DNA from: JBCCJA01 sp039045975
Lineage (GTDB): Bacteria > Planctomycetota > Planctomycetia > Planctomycetales > Planctomycetaceae
Length of the DNA: 64,000 bases
Assembly (NCBI GenBank): GCA_039045975.1
Contig: JBCCJA010000007.1
Coordinates: 1 to 64,000 of the forward strand
Direction: 5' to 3'
Both the position numbers and the translations under genes were made by a program. This document shows, in pieces, positions 7,982 to 17,436 of the stretch (the stretch's first letter is position 1; every line of letters begins with the position of its first letter). The notes under the pieces were generated by a model, which was given only the letters and a program-made list of their open reading frames with translations, was not told the DNA's origin and did no database searches.

Positions 7982-10900
7982 TCACTCCGCGTCCCGCTCG
8001 CCGGCGACGCGGCGGGTGAAGGCCTCGAAGCGGTCGGCGAGGTCGGCCGGCGGCGGCGGCTGCCGGCCCGACGTCCCGCCCGCCTCCGGGGCCGTCCGCG
8101 TCGTGCCGCGGCGGCCAGAGACCGCGTCGCCCCGCCGGACCGACTCGAGCAGTTGATCGAAGGCGTTGGCCCGCCCCTCGGCCGGGGCGGGGCGTTCGCG
8201 TCGGTTCCGCATCCGCTCCGCGAACTTCTTGAGGTCGTCTTCGGTCCAGTTGAGTCGGTCGAGCAGCTCACGATCGACCTCGCCCCGCCGCAGGTCGTCT
8301 TCCAGACGGTCGAGCACGAGATCGGTCGCCTTCCGCAGATCGTCCGGGTCGGACGTGTCGAGCGGGCGGTCGTCGCCGCCGGCTTCGCCGTCGCCGAAGT
8401 TCGGGCCGTCGGCCGTCCCGTCGCCCGGGCGACCGGCCCCGCCGCCGGCCTCGTCCGAACCGACACCGCCGCCGTCGCCGGAACTCGCCTCGCCCCCGCT
8501 CTGTCCGGGGCTGCCGCCCTGGGCCGGCTGCGAGCCGCCGGAACTCTCCCCGTCGGCCGACTCCCCGCCTTCGCCGCTGCCGCCCGAACCGTTCGGTTTG
8601 CCTCCGGAAGAGCCTTCCGCACCGTCCGACGCGGCTTCGCCTTCGCCAGACTCGCCTTCGCCGGGCTGGCCGCCGCCTTCGGCCGACTGGCCCTGACCGT
8701 CAGAGCCCTCGGACGCGGACTTCGAGCCGCCTGACTCGGACCCTTCCGACCACGGCTTGCCGGCCTCCCCGGGCCGGCTTTCGCCGTCGCCCGACGCGGC
8801 GTCGCCGTTCTCGTCGGCCGGCCCGGGCTCGCCCGTTTTCGATTGGCCGGGGGAGGGGCCGCCGTCGGGAGCGGCACGGTCGGGCCGTTCCGCGTCGGAC
8901 GTGTCCTCCGGTCGTCCGCCGGCCTCCTGCCCGCCTTCGGGGGTCCGGCCTTTTCCGCCTTTATCGTCCGACGGGCCGGCCGGCTGTGAACCGTCACCGG
9001 GGCGTTCGCCGCTGGCCCCCTCAGAGCCGTCCGGGTCGTCACCCGCCTGCCCGCCGCCGGAATCACCGTCGGTCCCGGGTTGCCGCTGCGAATCACCGGC
9101 GTCGGCCTGACGCTCGTCTTCGCCCGACTTGTTCTCGGCTTCGCGACGAATCTTCTCGCCTTCCGGTCCCTCGCGGTCGACGTCGCCTTCGGTGCGGTTC
9201 GGGAGGTCGTCGCCGGCCTTGTCGCCGCGTGCCGGACCCGATTCGGTGCCGTCCGACGGCCCGCCGTCGCGGCCTCCTTTGTCGGGATCGCCCGGCGACT
9301 CGGGGCCGCCGTCGGTCCGTCCGCCTTCGGGCCGCTCGCCCGTGTCGGAGCCGGCGGGGCGGTCGGTTTCGCCGGGAGTCGACGCCCCGCCGTCCGAATC
9401 CGAGGACGCGCCGTTCGATCCGCCCTCGGAGGAATCTTCGCCCTGTGTGTCGCCCGCACCGGGAGTTGCACCGGCGTCGCCGTCGGTTCCGTCTTCCCCT
9501 GCCGGTGATTCGGGGGCCTCACCCGACGAGCCGCCCGGGTCGGACGCCTGCTCGCTTCCGCCGTCCTGACCGCCGCCCCCGTCCTGCGGAGGTTCTTGCT
9601 GCTTGTCGTACTGATCGAGCAGCTCGCGCAGTGCCCGGTCGTCTTCGGTGCCGTCTCGCTTCACGGGGTCGGGGCTGTCGCCGGGGCCAGTTTTGTCCGA
9701 CGGGCCGTCGGCCGACGCCTCGGACGCCCCGTCTTCCGGCGTGCCGAGTTCACCGCCGCGGCCGTCACGACGCCGGCCTTCACCGCCGGGCTCGCCCGAC
9801 TCGCCGTCGCCGGCGGCGGGATCGGCCTGCCCCTCGTCGCCCGGCTCGCCGCCGGCCTGTTCGACGCCCTCGCCCGGCTCGCCCTGTCCGTCACCCTCGC
9901 CGGGTTCGCCGCCTTCGCCCGCCGCCCCTTCGCCCGCAGGCTGTCCGTCGCCGGCTCCGGCTCCGTCGGTCGCGTCCTCGCCGCCCGCGTCCTGCTCGCG
10001 TCGGTCGTCGTCTTTCTTCGGCGGGGGTTCCGGCTTTTCGTTGGAGATCCGTATTTCGAGCCTGTCGCTGATCTGCCGGTTCGCGTCGGGCTCGCGGTTG
10101 TCGCGGGCCTGCAGCCACACGGTGACGACGTCTCCCTCTTTCGCCCGCAGCGGCTTCAGATCGAAGCGGTGCCGGCCGGAGGCCGACTTGTCCGAGCCTT
10201 CGTACAGGGCGATGACCTGCGGCACGCTCGCGCCGTTCTTCTCGGTGCGCAGGATGACGTCGCGGAGCGCGAAGTCGGGATCGCCCGCGGCCCAGTCGAT
10301 GTCGACCGGGACGCCCGGCTTACGCGTCACCGGCCCCTTCGGACGGCGAATCTCTACGACCGGCGGTTCGTCGGGCCGGATCGACACCGGATAGACCGGG
10401 GGACGGACCGTCGCGATGCCGTCCTCGTCGACCGCCTCGATCCTGTAAAACGCCGGCGACGTGCCGTCGGGCCGCAGCGTCAGGTCCCACGACGCTTCGT
10501 AGCGGAAGGCGCCCTCTGAGTCGGATTCAATGGCGGAGAGCGTCAGCTCTTCGGCCGGCGCGACGAACGCTTCCTCGTCGGCGAAGACGACTTTGGCGGT
10601 CCGCAGCGGCCGGTCGGACGTGACCCGCCAGACGGCCTCGGTGCCCTCGACGCCGTCGACGGCCGGCCCCGAACTGTCGGTCGCCGGTAAGCCGGTGTAG
10701 GCCGGCGGGGTCAGCGAGATCGACTCGATCTCGGGCGTCGGCGGCGTAAGGACCTTCAGCCGGAACGGCCCGGCGGTCGCGTCACCGACGCGGACGGTGT
10801 ATTCGGCCGAGCCGACGACCCCGCTGCCGGCGACGCCGGCCCACGTCGCCCCCAGCCGTTTGACGCGGTCGGGGACGGGCAGCAGTTCGACCTCCGCGTC

Positions 10901-11647
10901 GACGGCACGGCGGTCGTCGGTCGTGAACAGCACCACCGGCCGCTCGGGGTCGGCGTCGGCGTATTCGACGGCGATGTCGAGCACCTCGCCGGCGGCGAGC
11001 GTCGCGTCGCCCGGGACGACGTCGATGATCCGCGTCCGCGTCGCGACGGCCGTCTCCGACGACGGCAGGAACGCGCGGTTGATCGCGTTGCCCAGCGACT
11101 TCGGCGAGAACACGGCGTACGCACACCCGAGCACGGCCATCGCGAGCAGCACCAGCGACAGCCGCATCAGCATACGGCGGTCGACCGTCTCGTCCGGATC
11201 GACCGACGACAGGCCCCGTGCCGCCCGCTTGCGGAGGGCGGCGGCGATCAGCGGCCGGACGCCCCGGCCGTCGTCGTCCCGCTCGGCGTCGACGAGGCCG
11301 AACAGCGTGCCACCGAACTCCGGATGGGCCCGCTCGATCTCGCTGGCGGCGTATAGCGGATTGACCCGCCGCACGACGGGCCGGACGACCTTCGTCGCGA
11401 CCCACGCGACCGCGCCCGCGACGACCGCCGCGAGCATCACCGCCCGCGCCGTCGGCCCGAAGCCGCCCGCGACGATCCAGTGGTCGAATACCGCGAAGAC
11501 GAGCAGATAACCGGTCAGGAAGACCGCCAGTCCGACCGCCGCCGTCAGGATGTCGGCCCAGCGGATCCCGGCCCGGGCCCGTTCGAGGTGGTGCCGGATG
11601 AAGTCGTCGTAGTCGACGTACTGGGCGTCGGACGTCGGTCGGCTCAT
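7982..11647 (-). CDS. DUF4175-like membrane protein with very long disordered Gly/Asp/Glu/Ser tail
   Basis: A 1221-residue protein. Two N-terminal membrane helices (ILTAAVGLAVFLTGYLLVF and AVMLAAVVAGAVAWVA) and a third near residue 170 (LSLVLLAMAVLGCAYAVF) precede about 350 residues of extracytoplasmic beta-domains (PEIESISLTPPAYTGLP; EPPVVEIRRPKGPV). Residues about 540-1095 are low-complexity, acidic and Gly/Ser/Pro rich with no fold. The last 120 residues are helical and charged (DDLRKATDLVLDRLEDDLRRGEV). The ATG at 11647 overlaps the upstream stop (ATGA), making this the last gene of a three-gene operon with two VWA proteins. The layout matches a protein set common in planctomycetes downstream of MoxR and DUF58 genes, which lie outside this window. 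Function unknown. Confidence 0.85.
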   Translation of the reverse strand: MSRPTSDAQYVDYDDFIRHHLERARAGIRWADILTAAVGLAVFLTGYLLVFAVFDHWIVAGGFGPTARAVMLAAVVAGAVAWVATKVVRPVVRRVNPLYAASEIERAHPEFGGTLFGLVDAERDDDGRGVRPLIAAALRKRAARGLSSVDPDETVDRRMLMRLSLVLLAMAVLGCAYAVFSPKSLGNAINRAFLPSSETAVATRTRIIDVVPGDATLAAGEVLDIAVEYADADPERPVVLFTTDDRRAVDAEVELLPVPDRVKRLGATWAGVAGSGVVGSAEYTVRVGDATAGPFRLKVLTPPTPEIESISLTPPAYTGLPATDSSGPAVDGVEGTEAVWRVTSDRPLRTAKVVFADEEAFVAPAEELTLSAIESDSEGAFRYEASWDLTLRPDGTSPAFYRIEAVDEDGIATVRPPVYPVSIRPDEPPVVEIRRPKGPVTRKPGVPVDIDWAAGDPDFALRDVILRTEKNGASVPQVIALYEGSDKSASGRHRFDLKPLRAKEGDVVTVWLQARDNREPDANRQISDRLEIRISNEKPEPPPKKDDDRREQDAGGEDATDGAGAGDGQPAGEGAAGEGGEPGEGDGQGEPGEGVEQAGGEPGDEGQADPAAGDGESGEPGGEGRRRDGRGGELGTPEDGASEASADGPSDKTGPGDSPDPVKRDGTEDDRALRELLDQYDKQQEPPQDGGGGQDGGSEQASDPGGSSGEAPESPAGEDGTDGDAGATPGAGDTQGEDSSEGGSNGASSDSDGGASTPGETDRPAGSDTGERPEGGRTDGGPESPGDPDKGGRDGGPSDGTESGPARGDKAGDDLPNRTEGDVDREGPEGEKIRREAENKSGEDERQADAGDSQRQPGTDGDSGGGQAGDDPDGSEGASGERPGDGSQPAGPSDDKGGKGRTPEGGQEAGGRPEDTSDAERPDRAAPDGGPSPGQSKTGEPGPADENGDAASGDGESRPGEAGKPWSEGSESGGSKSASEGSDGQGQSAEGGGQPGEGESGEGEAASDGAEGSSGGKPNGSGGSGEGGESADGESSGGSQPAQGGSPGQSGGEASSGDGGGVGSDEAGGGAGRPGDGTADGPNFGDGEAGGDDRPLDTSDPDDLRKATDLVLDRLEDDLRRGEVDRELLDRLNWTEDDLKKFAERMRNRRERPAPAEGRANAFDQLLESVRRGDAVSGRRGTTRTAPEAGGTSGRQPPPPADLADRFEAFTRRVAGERDAE

Positions 11648-13893
11648 ACGAGGCCCTGCCTTTTGCGGACGACCCACTCGGCCGCCAACAGACATATTAT
11701 CCCGATCAACACCCAGGCACTGTCCCACAGCGTCTTCGTCCGCACGAGATTCCGTGGGTCGAGCCGCGGCGGGCTCTCGGCGAAGCGGGCGACGAGGGCG
11801 GAAAACTCCGACGGGTCGACGACCCGCCCGCCGGTCAGCGACGCGAGGTCGGACAACGCCTTCAGGTCGGCCGCGGGCCGTTCGAGTTCGATGTCACGGT
11901 CGCGGACCAGATACCGCGTCACCGCCTTGCCGAGCACGGTCCCGGCGGCATCGACGGCGGTCACCCGCACCGGCTGACTGCCGGTGCGGTCGTCCGCGTC
12001 GATCCGGAAACGGCCGACGGCGCCGTCCGCGGAAGGCCGCGGCACGAGGCCCGTCGCGGCCTCTCGCCAGTCGCCGTCGGCGTCCCGGGTCTCGACACGG
12101 AACGTGACGTCCGTCGCCGTGCCGCCCGAACGCCCGAAACGGATCGCGATCGGCTCGCCCGCGGCGGCGACGCGCGGCTCGGTCGTCGCCCACACGTCGG
12201 CCTCCTCCTCGTCTTTGCGGGTCAGCCACAGGATGGTCTGACGCCAAAACAAGGCGTGCAGTTCCTCGAAACCGCCGAGCGCCCACAGGTAGGTCGTGTC
12301 ACCCGCGAACGCGAGGACCCGCGACCGGCCGACCTCCGCCGCGAACAGCAACGGCACGCCGTCGGCGGCGTCGGCCCAGACCTCGACCAGCGGCGAGGCC
12401 GGACGCAGCCGGTTCACACCCGACAGCTTCGGCAACCGGCCCCAGTCCCACCGGCCCTCGTCGGTGTCTGCCGCGGCTGTTTCGGACGTCACCCGCAAGA
12501 CGTATCGCTGCAGGCCGAGCCGCGTCGGGCGGAACGGCAGCTCGGTCGTCCGCTGCGGCGTGACCTCGGGCCGGGCCGGCACGAACGTCCGTAACGGCGT
12601 CCCGCCCCAACCCGACGGACCGAACGCCGTCAGTCCCCCGGTGAACATCACGCCCGCGCCCGACCGTGCCGCCGCCGCGATCGACGACGACGCCGCCGGA
12701 CCGAGCGACTCCGGCGACACGTCGCCGACGATATACGCGTCGTACTCGACGCCAGCGAGCTTCTCCGCCGCCAACGGCCCGGCGCCGAGCAGCGGCAAGA
12801 AATCGATCTCGATCTGACCGGCCGCCGCGAGCCGGCGGATGAATTTCTGCTCCGGCCGCGGACGGTCGATGTACGCGACACGCAGCCCTCCGGTCCGGAC
12901 CGTCACCAACGTCTCGTTCCGGTTGTTGATCGCCAGACGCTCGCCCTCGATCGTCTCGACCTCAACGGCGACGGCGATGTCGCCGGCCCGCTGCGGCACG
13001 AACGCCAGCTCGATCGGGATCACCGCCGAGCCTTCTTCCGGCGTCACCGTCACGACCGACGCGAGCCGGCCCGATTCGGTGACCGGTTCGAGCGGCCCGG
13101 CGTCCTCGGGGGTCAGGCCGGTGCGGTTTTCGATCAGCAGCCGGACGGTCAGCGGCCGCCCGACCGCCCCGTTCGCGCGGAGCGTCGTCGCGACCGGGAC
13201 CGTCTTCCGAGTGAAGACGACCGGGTCGACCCGCAGCGGCTCGATTTGCAGGTCGACGCCGACGGCGGCCCCGACGTCTTTGCCGAACGGCACGGGATAG
13301 ACCGGCACCGAGGCCTGCGCCAGCCGACGCGCCGCCGACCTCAATCCGTTCGAGTCGGGCGGGTCACGCTCCGCGCCGTCCGAGAGGAGGGTCACCACGT
13401 CGGCCCGCCGCGGCGAGGTGTTCGACGCGATCTCCTCCAACACGGCGCCGATCGCCGACCGGTCGGCATCGGCGTCGGCGGTCAAATCGGTCACGCCGGA
13501 CGCCTGGCCGGAGAGCTTCCCGCCGAAGTCGTAAAAGCGCACCTCTGCCCCCTCGGCGAGGCTTTCGAGAGCGCCCGACGCGGAATCGAGGGCTGCGAGC
13601 AGCCGCTCCCGCCGGCTGCCGCCGTTCGGCGTGTCACGGACCGTCATACTCCGCGACGCGTCGGCGAGGACGTGTACGACCGGCCGCTCGTCGGGCTGCT
13701 CCGGCAGGCGGATCGACGGCCTCAGCAACATCAGGCCCGCCAGCCCGACCGCCGCGAGCCGCAGCACGAGCGGCGACCGCCGGCCGCGACGCGTCTGCGG
13801 CCGGTACGCGAGCCAACACACGGCCGCCGCGGCTGCGAGGACCAGCAGGCACAGCGGCCACGGCCAGACCGGCGCGAAGCTCAGCCCGCTCAT
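11644..13893 (-). CDS. VWA-domain membrane protein with glutamine-amidotransferase-like region
   Basis: A 749-residue protein. An N-terminal pair of membrane helices (LCLLVLAAAAAVCWLAY; LRLAAVGLAGLMLLRP) is followed by a von Willebrand A domain with an intact metal-site motif D-A-S-R-S (VHVLADASRSMTV, about residue 78) and VVTLLSDGAE. A middle beta region (VVFTRKTVPV; AINNRNETLVTV) leads to a class I glutamine-amidotransferase-like fold (GLRVAYIDRP through VEYDAYIVGDVSPESL and FAGDTTYLWALGGFE) without an obvious catalytic Cys. A final membrane helix WVLIGIICLLAAEWVV ends the protein. Starts and stops overlap both neighbours by four bases. The BatA/BatB-like context suggests a surface complex, but its target is unknown. 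Confidence 0.88.
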   Translation of the reverse strand: MSGLSFAPVWPWPLCLLVLAAAAAVCWLAYRPQTRRGRRSPLVLRLAAVGLAGLMLLRPSIRLPEQPDERPVVHVLADASRSMTVRDTPNGGSRRERLLAALDSASGALESLAEGAEVRFYDFGGKLSGQASGVTDLTADADADRSAIGAVLEEIASNTSPRRADVVTLLSDGAERDPPDSNGLRSAARRLAQASVPVYPVPFGKDVGAAVGVDLQIEPLRVDPVVFTRKTVPVATTLRANGAVGRPLTVRLLIENRTGLTPEDAGPLEPVTESGRLASVVTVTPEEGSAVIPIELAFVPQRAGDIAVAVEVETIEGERLAINNRNETLVTVRTGGLRVAYIDRPRPEQKFIRRLAAAGQIEIDFLPLLGAGPLAAEKLAGVEYDAYIVGDVSPESLGPAASSSIAAAARSGAGVMFTGGLTAFGPSGWGGTPLRTFVPARPEVTPQRTTELPFRPTRLGLQRYVLRVTSETAAADTDEGRWDWGRLPKLSGVNRLRPASPLVEVWADAADGVPLLFAAEVGRSRVLAFAGDTTYLWALGGFEELHALFWRQTILWLTRKDEEEADVWATTEPRVAAAGEPIAIRFGRSGGTATDVTFRVETRDADGDWREAATGLVPRPSADGAVGRFRIDADDRTGSQPVRVTAVDAAGTVLGKAVTRYLVRDRDIELERPAADLKALSDLASLTGGRVVDPSEFSALVARFAESPPRLDPRNLVRTKTLWDSAWVLIGIICLLAAEWVVRKRQGLV

Positions 13894-16343
13894 GCCGGCA
13901 CCTCCGCCGAGCGCACACCGTCCGTCTCCCCCGTCGCGGCCGGCGATGACCCGACCGGCGGCCGTCCGGCCTGCGGCCCCGCGGCCTCGTCCCGATAGAA
14001 GCGGTTTGCGATCCAAGACTCGCCGCACAACAGCAGCAGCAGGATCGCGGCGAGCAGCCCGCCCGGTTCGACACCGGCCGTCTCGTCGAGGACGACGCGG
14101 TCGAGTTCGGCGAGATCGCGGACGACGGCATACCGGCCGGCGCCCAGGATCTCGTCGAAGCGGCCCGGGTCGAGCCGCGTCAGGTCCGACTCGCCGTCCG
14201 GCACGTTGACCGCGAAACCGTCCTCGCGCGGCTCGCCGTTTTCGCCCCTGGCGACGACGGCGTAATGCCCGGGCAACGTCTGCCCGCCGAGCACGACGGC
14301 CCGCTCCGAAGGCGCGTCGGGCAGTTCGGATTGATCGAGCGCCGGCGTGCGGAGCAGCAACTGCTTCCCGCCGGCCGAGAAGTTTTCGGAAATGTACGCC
14401 GCGCCCGGATCGAACATCCGGTCGGAGACCGGATCGCGGCCCGACGCGGCGAGCCGGTCGACCAACGCCAGGTACGGCCAGCCGGAGGAAGCCCAGTCGT
14501 TCCACCGACCGCCGCTCAGATCGGTGGTCACCGCCCACGCGCGTCCGCGGCCGACGGTCCGCGACGCGATCGCCGGGACACGGTCCTCGCCGCCGCCGAA
14601 AGCAGCCCATAGCGTCGACTCCGGGGCCGGCTCCGACCGCCAGTGCCGGCGGACGTCACGGCCGGCCAGCTCGGCGGTCGCACCCCACTCGTCCAACGTC
14701 GCGAACGGCTCCGTCGCGGTGCGGAGGAACTCGACGTTCGCCGGCGGATCGAAGCCCAGGGCAACGACCGGGACCAACGGCATCAGCCCGGCGGCCGCAT
14801 CGCCCGAATAGGCCGCAACGTCCGCCGCCCCGCCGAGGACGACGACCCCCTCGGCCCCCGCCGCGACCCGGCGGTTCGCCTCACGCCAAGCCGACGCGGT
14901 CGGACTCTGAAGATTGACGAACCAGAAGTCGCGGGGCCGTTCGCCCGGACTGCCGTCGGCGAACTCGCGCGGCGTCACGGTCGTCACCCGGTAAGGCGAA
15001 CTGCCCGCCGCGGAGACAGATTCGAGCGCCGCGGCGATCAGGAAAGCGTCGTCCGGGTCGTCCGCGACGAGTTCGATCGACTCCGGCTCGGCCACGCCGA
15101 CGGCGACGAACCGCGTGTCGTCACAATCGAGCGGATCGCCGCCGTCGAGCCGCAATACGGCCCGTGTCACGCCCGCCTCGGGCGTCGGTAAGGTGAAGAC
15201 GACCTCGCCCGACGCGTCCAACCGCCGCCGCGCCCGCGGCACGAGCAGCCCGTCCGGGCCTCCGGAGAGAAACTCGACGACCGCCGGCCCGCCCCCTCCG
15301 TCGGTGACGCCGACCTCGACCGTCGCACGGACCTCCACGCCGCCGCCGGCGACCGTCTCGGACCCCGACAGTGTCACGTCGGTGATCGCCCGGTTTTCGG
15401 GGTCGTCGACACCGACATCGACGAGCACGACCGCCGTCCCCGACCGGCCCGCCCCGTCGCCCTCGGCCGCGATCACCGGCCCGTCCGACCACGACCCGGC
15501 CGTCAGATCGCTCAAGACGATGACGACCCGCGCGTAAGGATCGCTTCCCGACTCGAACGCGGCGGCGTCGTCGGCGAGGACCTCGACGGCGCGGCGGACG
15601 GGCTCGTTCAGCGGCGTCGCCGTCGTGCGGAGCGTCGCCTCTTCGATCCGGGCGGCGACGACGGCCCGGTCGCCGAACAGGACCGGTAACTCGGGCGAGG
15701 ACGCCGTCATCACGCCGGCGCGGCTGCCGGCCGGCAGCGTGCCCGCGTGACGGGTCGCGGCCTCTTTCGCCGCCTCGAGCCGCGTGCGGCCATCCCGCAC
15801 ATAACCCATCCCGGCGGAGTCGTCGAAGACGTACACGACCGCCAGCGGCGCGTCGCGACCGCCGACCGGGCTGCCGAGCGGGATCGCCCCCGACGACGCG
15901 GCCCACACCCCGCCGGCCCACAGCAGCGGGACCAGAAACGCCGCCGCGACCGCCGACGTCGACCAGACCGCCCGCCGGGCCCGCACCTCGCCGGGCGAAC
16001 GGGGCGTCTCGACCCAATACCGTCGCCACAGCCAGAAACCGCCCGCCGTCGCGGCCGCCATCCCGCCGAACACGCCCCATGCAGCCGCCGAGGGCAACAG
16101 CCCGACAGGCACGAGCGGGCGGGCAATGATCAACGCCGGCACGGCCAGTGCGGCGGCCCGCAGCAGGAGCACCCGCAGATGCCTCAGCCGCACCGACCGC
16201 GTATTTCGACGGCGTGTCACCTCGATCAGCCGGAGCGCCGGGAAGACGACCCGCTTCGGCTTTGGCCGCATGAGCAGATGGATCAGCACCGGCACGGCGA
16301 CCGCCGCGAGCCCGAGCAACGCCATCGGCTGCAAAAACGACAT
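13890..16343 (-). CDS. BatA-domain and VWA-domain membrane protein
   Basis: An 817-residue protein. Residues 1-80 are an N-terminal BatA domain (SFLQPMALLGLAAVAVPVLI, then a basic stretch with RVVFPALRLIEV), the signature of aerotolerance-type Bat proteins. Further membrane helices lie at about 88-108 and 130-155. The VWA region begins near 168 (PLAVVYVFDDSAGMG); the metal motif D-x-S-x-G departs from D-x-S-x-S. A glutamine-amidotransferase-like region follows (FWFVNLQSPTASAWREANR; AEGVVVLGGAADVAAY). A C-terminal helix GGLLAAILLLLLCGESWIAN ends it. The ATG at 16343 fits the BatA consensus; an in-frame TTG precedes it. This is the first gene of the operon in the window; the MoxR/DUF58 genes usually found with it are not upstream. 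Confidence 0.88.
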   Translation of the reverse strand: MSFLQPMALLGLAAVAVPVLIHLLMRPKPKRVVFPALRLIEVTRRRNTRSVRLRHLRVLLLRAAALAVPALIIARPLVPVGLLPSAAAWGVFGGMAAATAGGFWLWRRYWVETPRSPGEVRARRAVWSTSAVAAAFLVPLLWAGGVWAASSGAIPLGSPVGGRDAPLAVVYVFDDSAGMGYVRDGRTRLEAAKEAATRHAGTLPAGSRAGVMTASSPELPVLFGDRAVVAARIEEATLRTTATPLNEPVRRAVEVLADDAAAFESGSDPYARVVIVLSDLTAGSWSDGPVIAAEGDGAGRSGTAVVLVDVGVDDPENRAITDVTLSGSETVAGGGVEVRATVEVGVTDGGGGPAVVEFLSGGPDGLLVPRARRRLDASGEVVFTLPTPEAGVTRAVLRLDGGDPLDCDDTRFVAVGVAEPESIELVADDPDDAFLIAAALESVSAAGSSPYRVTTVTPREFADGSPGERPRDFWFVNLQSPTASAWREANRRVAAGAEGVVVLGGAADVAAYSGDAAAGLMPLVPVVALGFDPPANVEFLRTATEPFATLDEWGATAELAGRDVRRHWRSEPAPESTLWAAFGGGEDRVPAIASRTVGRGRAWAVTTDLSGGRWNDWASSGWPYLALVDRLAASGRDPVSDRMFDPGAAYISENFSAGGKQLLLRTPALDQSELPDAPSERAVVLGGQTLPGHYAVVARGENGEPREDGFAVNVPDGESDLTRLDPGRFDEILGAGRYAVVRDLAELDRVVLDETAGVEPGGLLAAILLLLLCGESWIANRFYRDEAAGPQAGRPPVGSSPAATGETDGVRSAEVPA

Positions 16344-16403
16344 CAACGGACCGTGAGTCGGACGAGACGCGGGGCGACCTGCCGTCGGGCGATTATGGCG
16401 ACG

Positions 16404-17351
16404 TCACCGCCTCGCGTCCGCCGGACGGGGGCCGAATTCGTCGGCCGCGGCCGTCCGCGGCGTCGGCCGGTCGAAGTCCTCCTCCGGCGAGCCGACCGTC
16501 TGCGGGACGCCGACGCGGTCGGCGGGCGTATCGACCGATTCCTGACGATCGGGCAACCCGTCGGAGCCGAAATCGCCGGAACCGAGCCCGCCGGCCGACC
16601 CCGCCTTCTCGTTGGCGGCCGGCTCGTCTTCGAGCGCGGCTTTTCTTTCGAGCGATTCGGCGTCGGTCACCTCGGCCCGTCTCAGAAAGTCGGGGGGACC
16701 GAAACCTTCCGGGCCGACGTCGCCCCAGACGGTCGCGGTCAGGCAGGCGAGCAGGCCGTAACAGACGGCGTTCGCCCGCCAGTCCTTACCGACCCACTTC
16801 ATCGCCGTCCCGGCCGACTTCGCCAGCCGCGGCGTCGCCCCGTCCCAGCGGACGCTGTAGGCCTCGTCGAGGGCCAAATGCGACAGGAACCCGACCGCCG
16901 TCCCGCCCGCCATCACCGCCCGCACGCCCGGCGACGCATTCGGATAGATCAGCCAGGTCAGTTCCGCCGCGATCAGCAACGCCGGCAGGCTGTGAAACAT
17001 TCCCCGGTGGACCGCCAGCTTCCCGAGCAGCCACGCCCCGCCGTACCGCACAAGGACGTACCCGGCCATCGCGACCAGGACGGCGAGATCGGCGTCGAAC
17101 CAGGCCGCGTCGCCGAAGCGGCGGATCTTCGCCATCGCGATCACCGGGACCACGGCCGCGAACAGCGACATCAGCTCGCGGACAGGACGTCCGCTGCTCG
17201 AATCGAGGTCGGGCCACAGTCCGCCGAGCCACGTCAGCCCGCCCGCGACCAGCGCCTGCGTTGGACTCAGGCCGACACCGAACGCCGCGACGGCGGCGTA
17301 GCCGGTCCCGCACAGGCCGCTGAACCCGAGATGCTGTTGATAACCGGCCAA
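16404..17351 (-). CDS. YdjM/LexA-binding-type metal-dependent hydrolase family membrane protein
   Basis: A 315-residue integral membrane protein of the YdjM-like (DUF457) family. The family's conserved acidic/His pattern is present: WLGGLWPDLDSSSGRPVREL near residues 41-60, HRGMFHSLPA near 119 and LSHLALDEAYSVRWDG near 162. Several hydrophobic helices lie between them. The last 100 residues are a charged, Pro/Asp-rich cytoplasmic tail without a recognised fold. The E. coli member was named for an association with LexA regulation; the biochemical activity of the family is not established. It stands alone between the VWA operon and spoVG. ATG at 17351. Confidence 0.85.
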   Translation of the reverse strand: MAGYQQHLGFSGLCGTGYAAVAAFGVGLSPTQALVAGGLTWLGGLWPDLDSSSGRPVRELMSLFAAVVPVIAMAKIRRFGDAAWFDADLAVLVAMAGYVLVRYGGAWLLGKLAVHRGMFHSLPALLIAAELTWLIYPNASPGVRAVMAGGTAVGFLSHLALDEAYSVRWDGATPRLAKSAGTAMKWVGKDWRANAVCYGLLACLTATVWGDVGPEGFGPPDFLRRAEVTDAESLERKAALEDEPAANEKAGSAGGLGSGDFGSDGLPDRQESVDTPADRVGVPQTVGSPEEDFDRPTPRTAAADEFGPRPADARR

Positions 17352-17436
17352 GGCGGAATCCGTCCCGCGGAGTACGACGCGGCCGTCCTCCGGCCGCGGT
17401 CAGGTCCTCTACCGCTCTATCGGCCGCAGGAAGCGG

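Noticed and set aside
8350..10030. Repetitive look suggesting a CRISPR or tandem repeat array
   Set aside because: The repetition is codon-level (Gly/Glu/Asp/Ser) without constant repeat length or spacers.
8153..10519. Several long open frames on the plus strand and in other minus frames (up to about 550 codons)
   Set aside because: They are antisense or out-of-frame readings of the low-complexity GC-rich segment of the DUF4175-like gene; their Arg/Pro/Ser-rich composition has no protein character.
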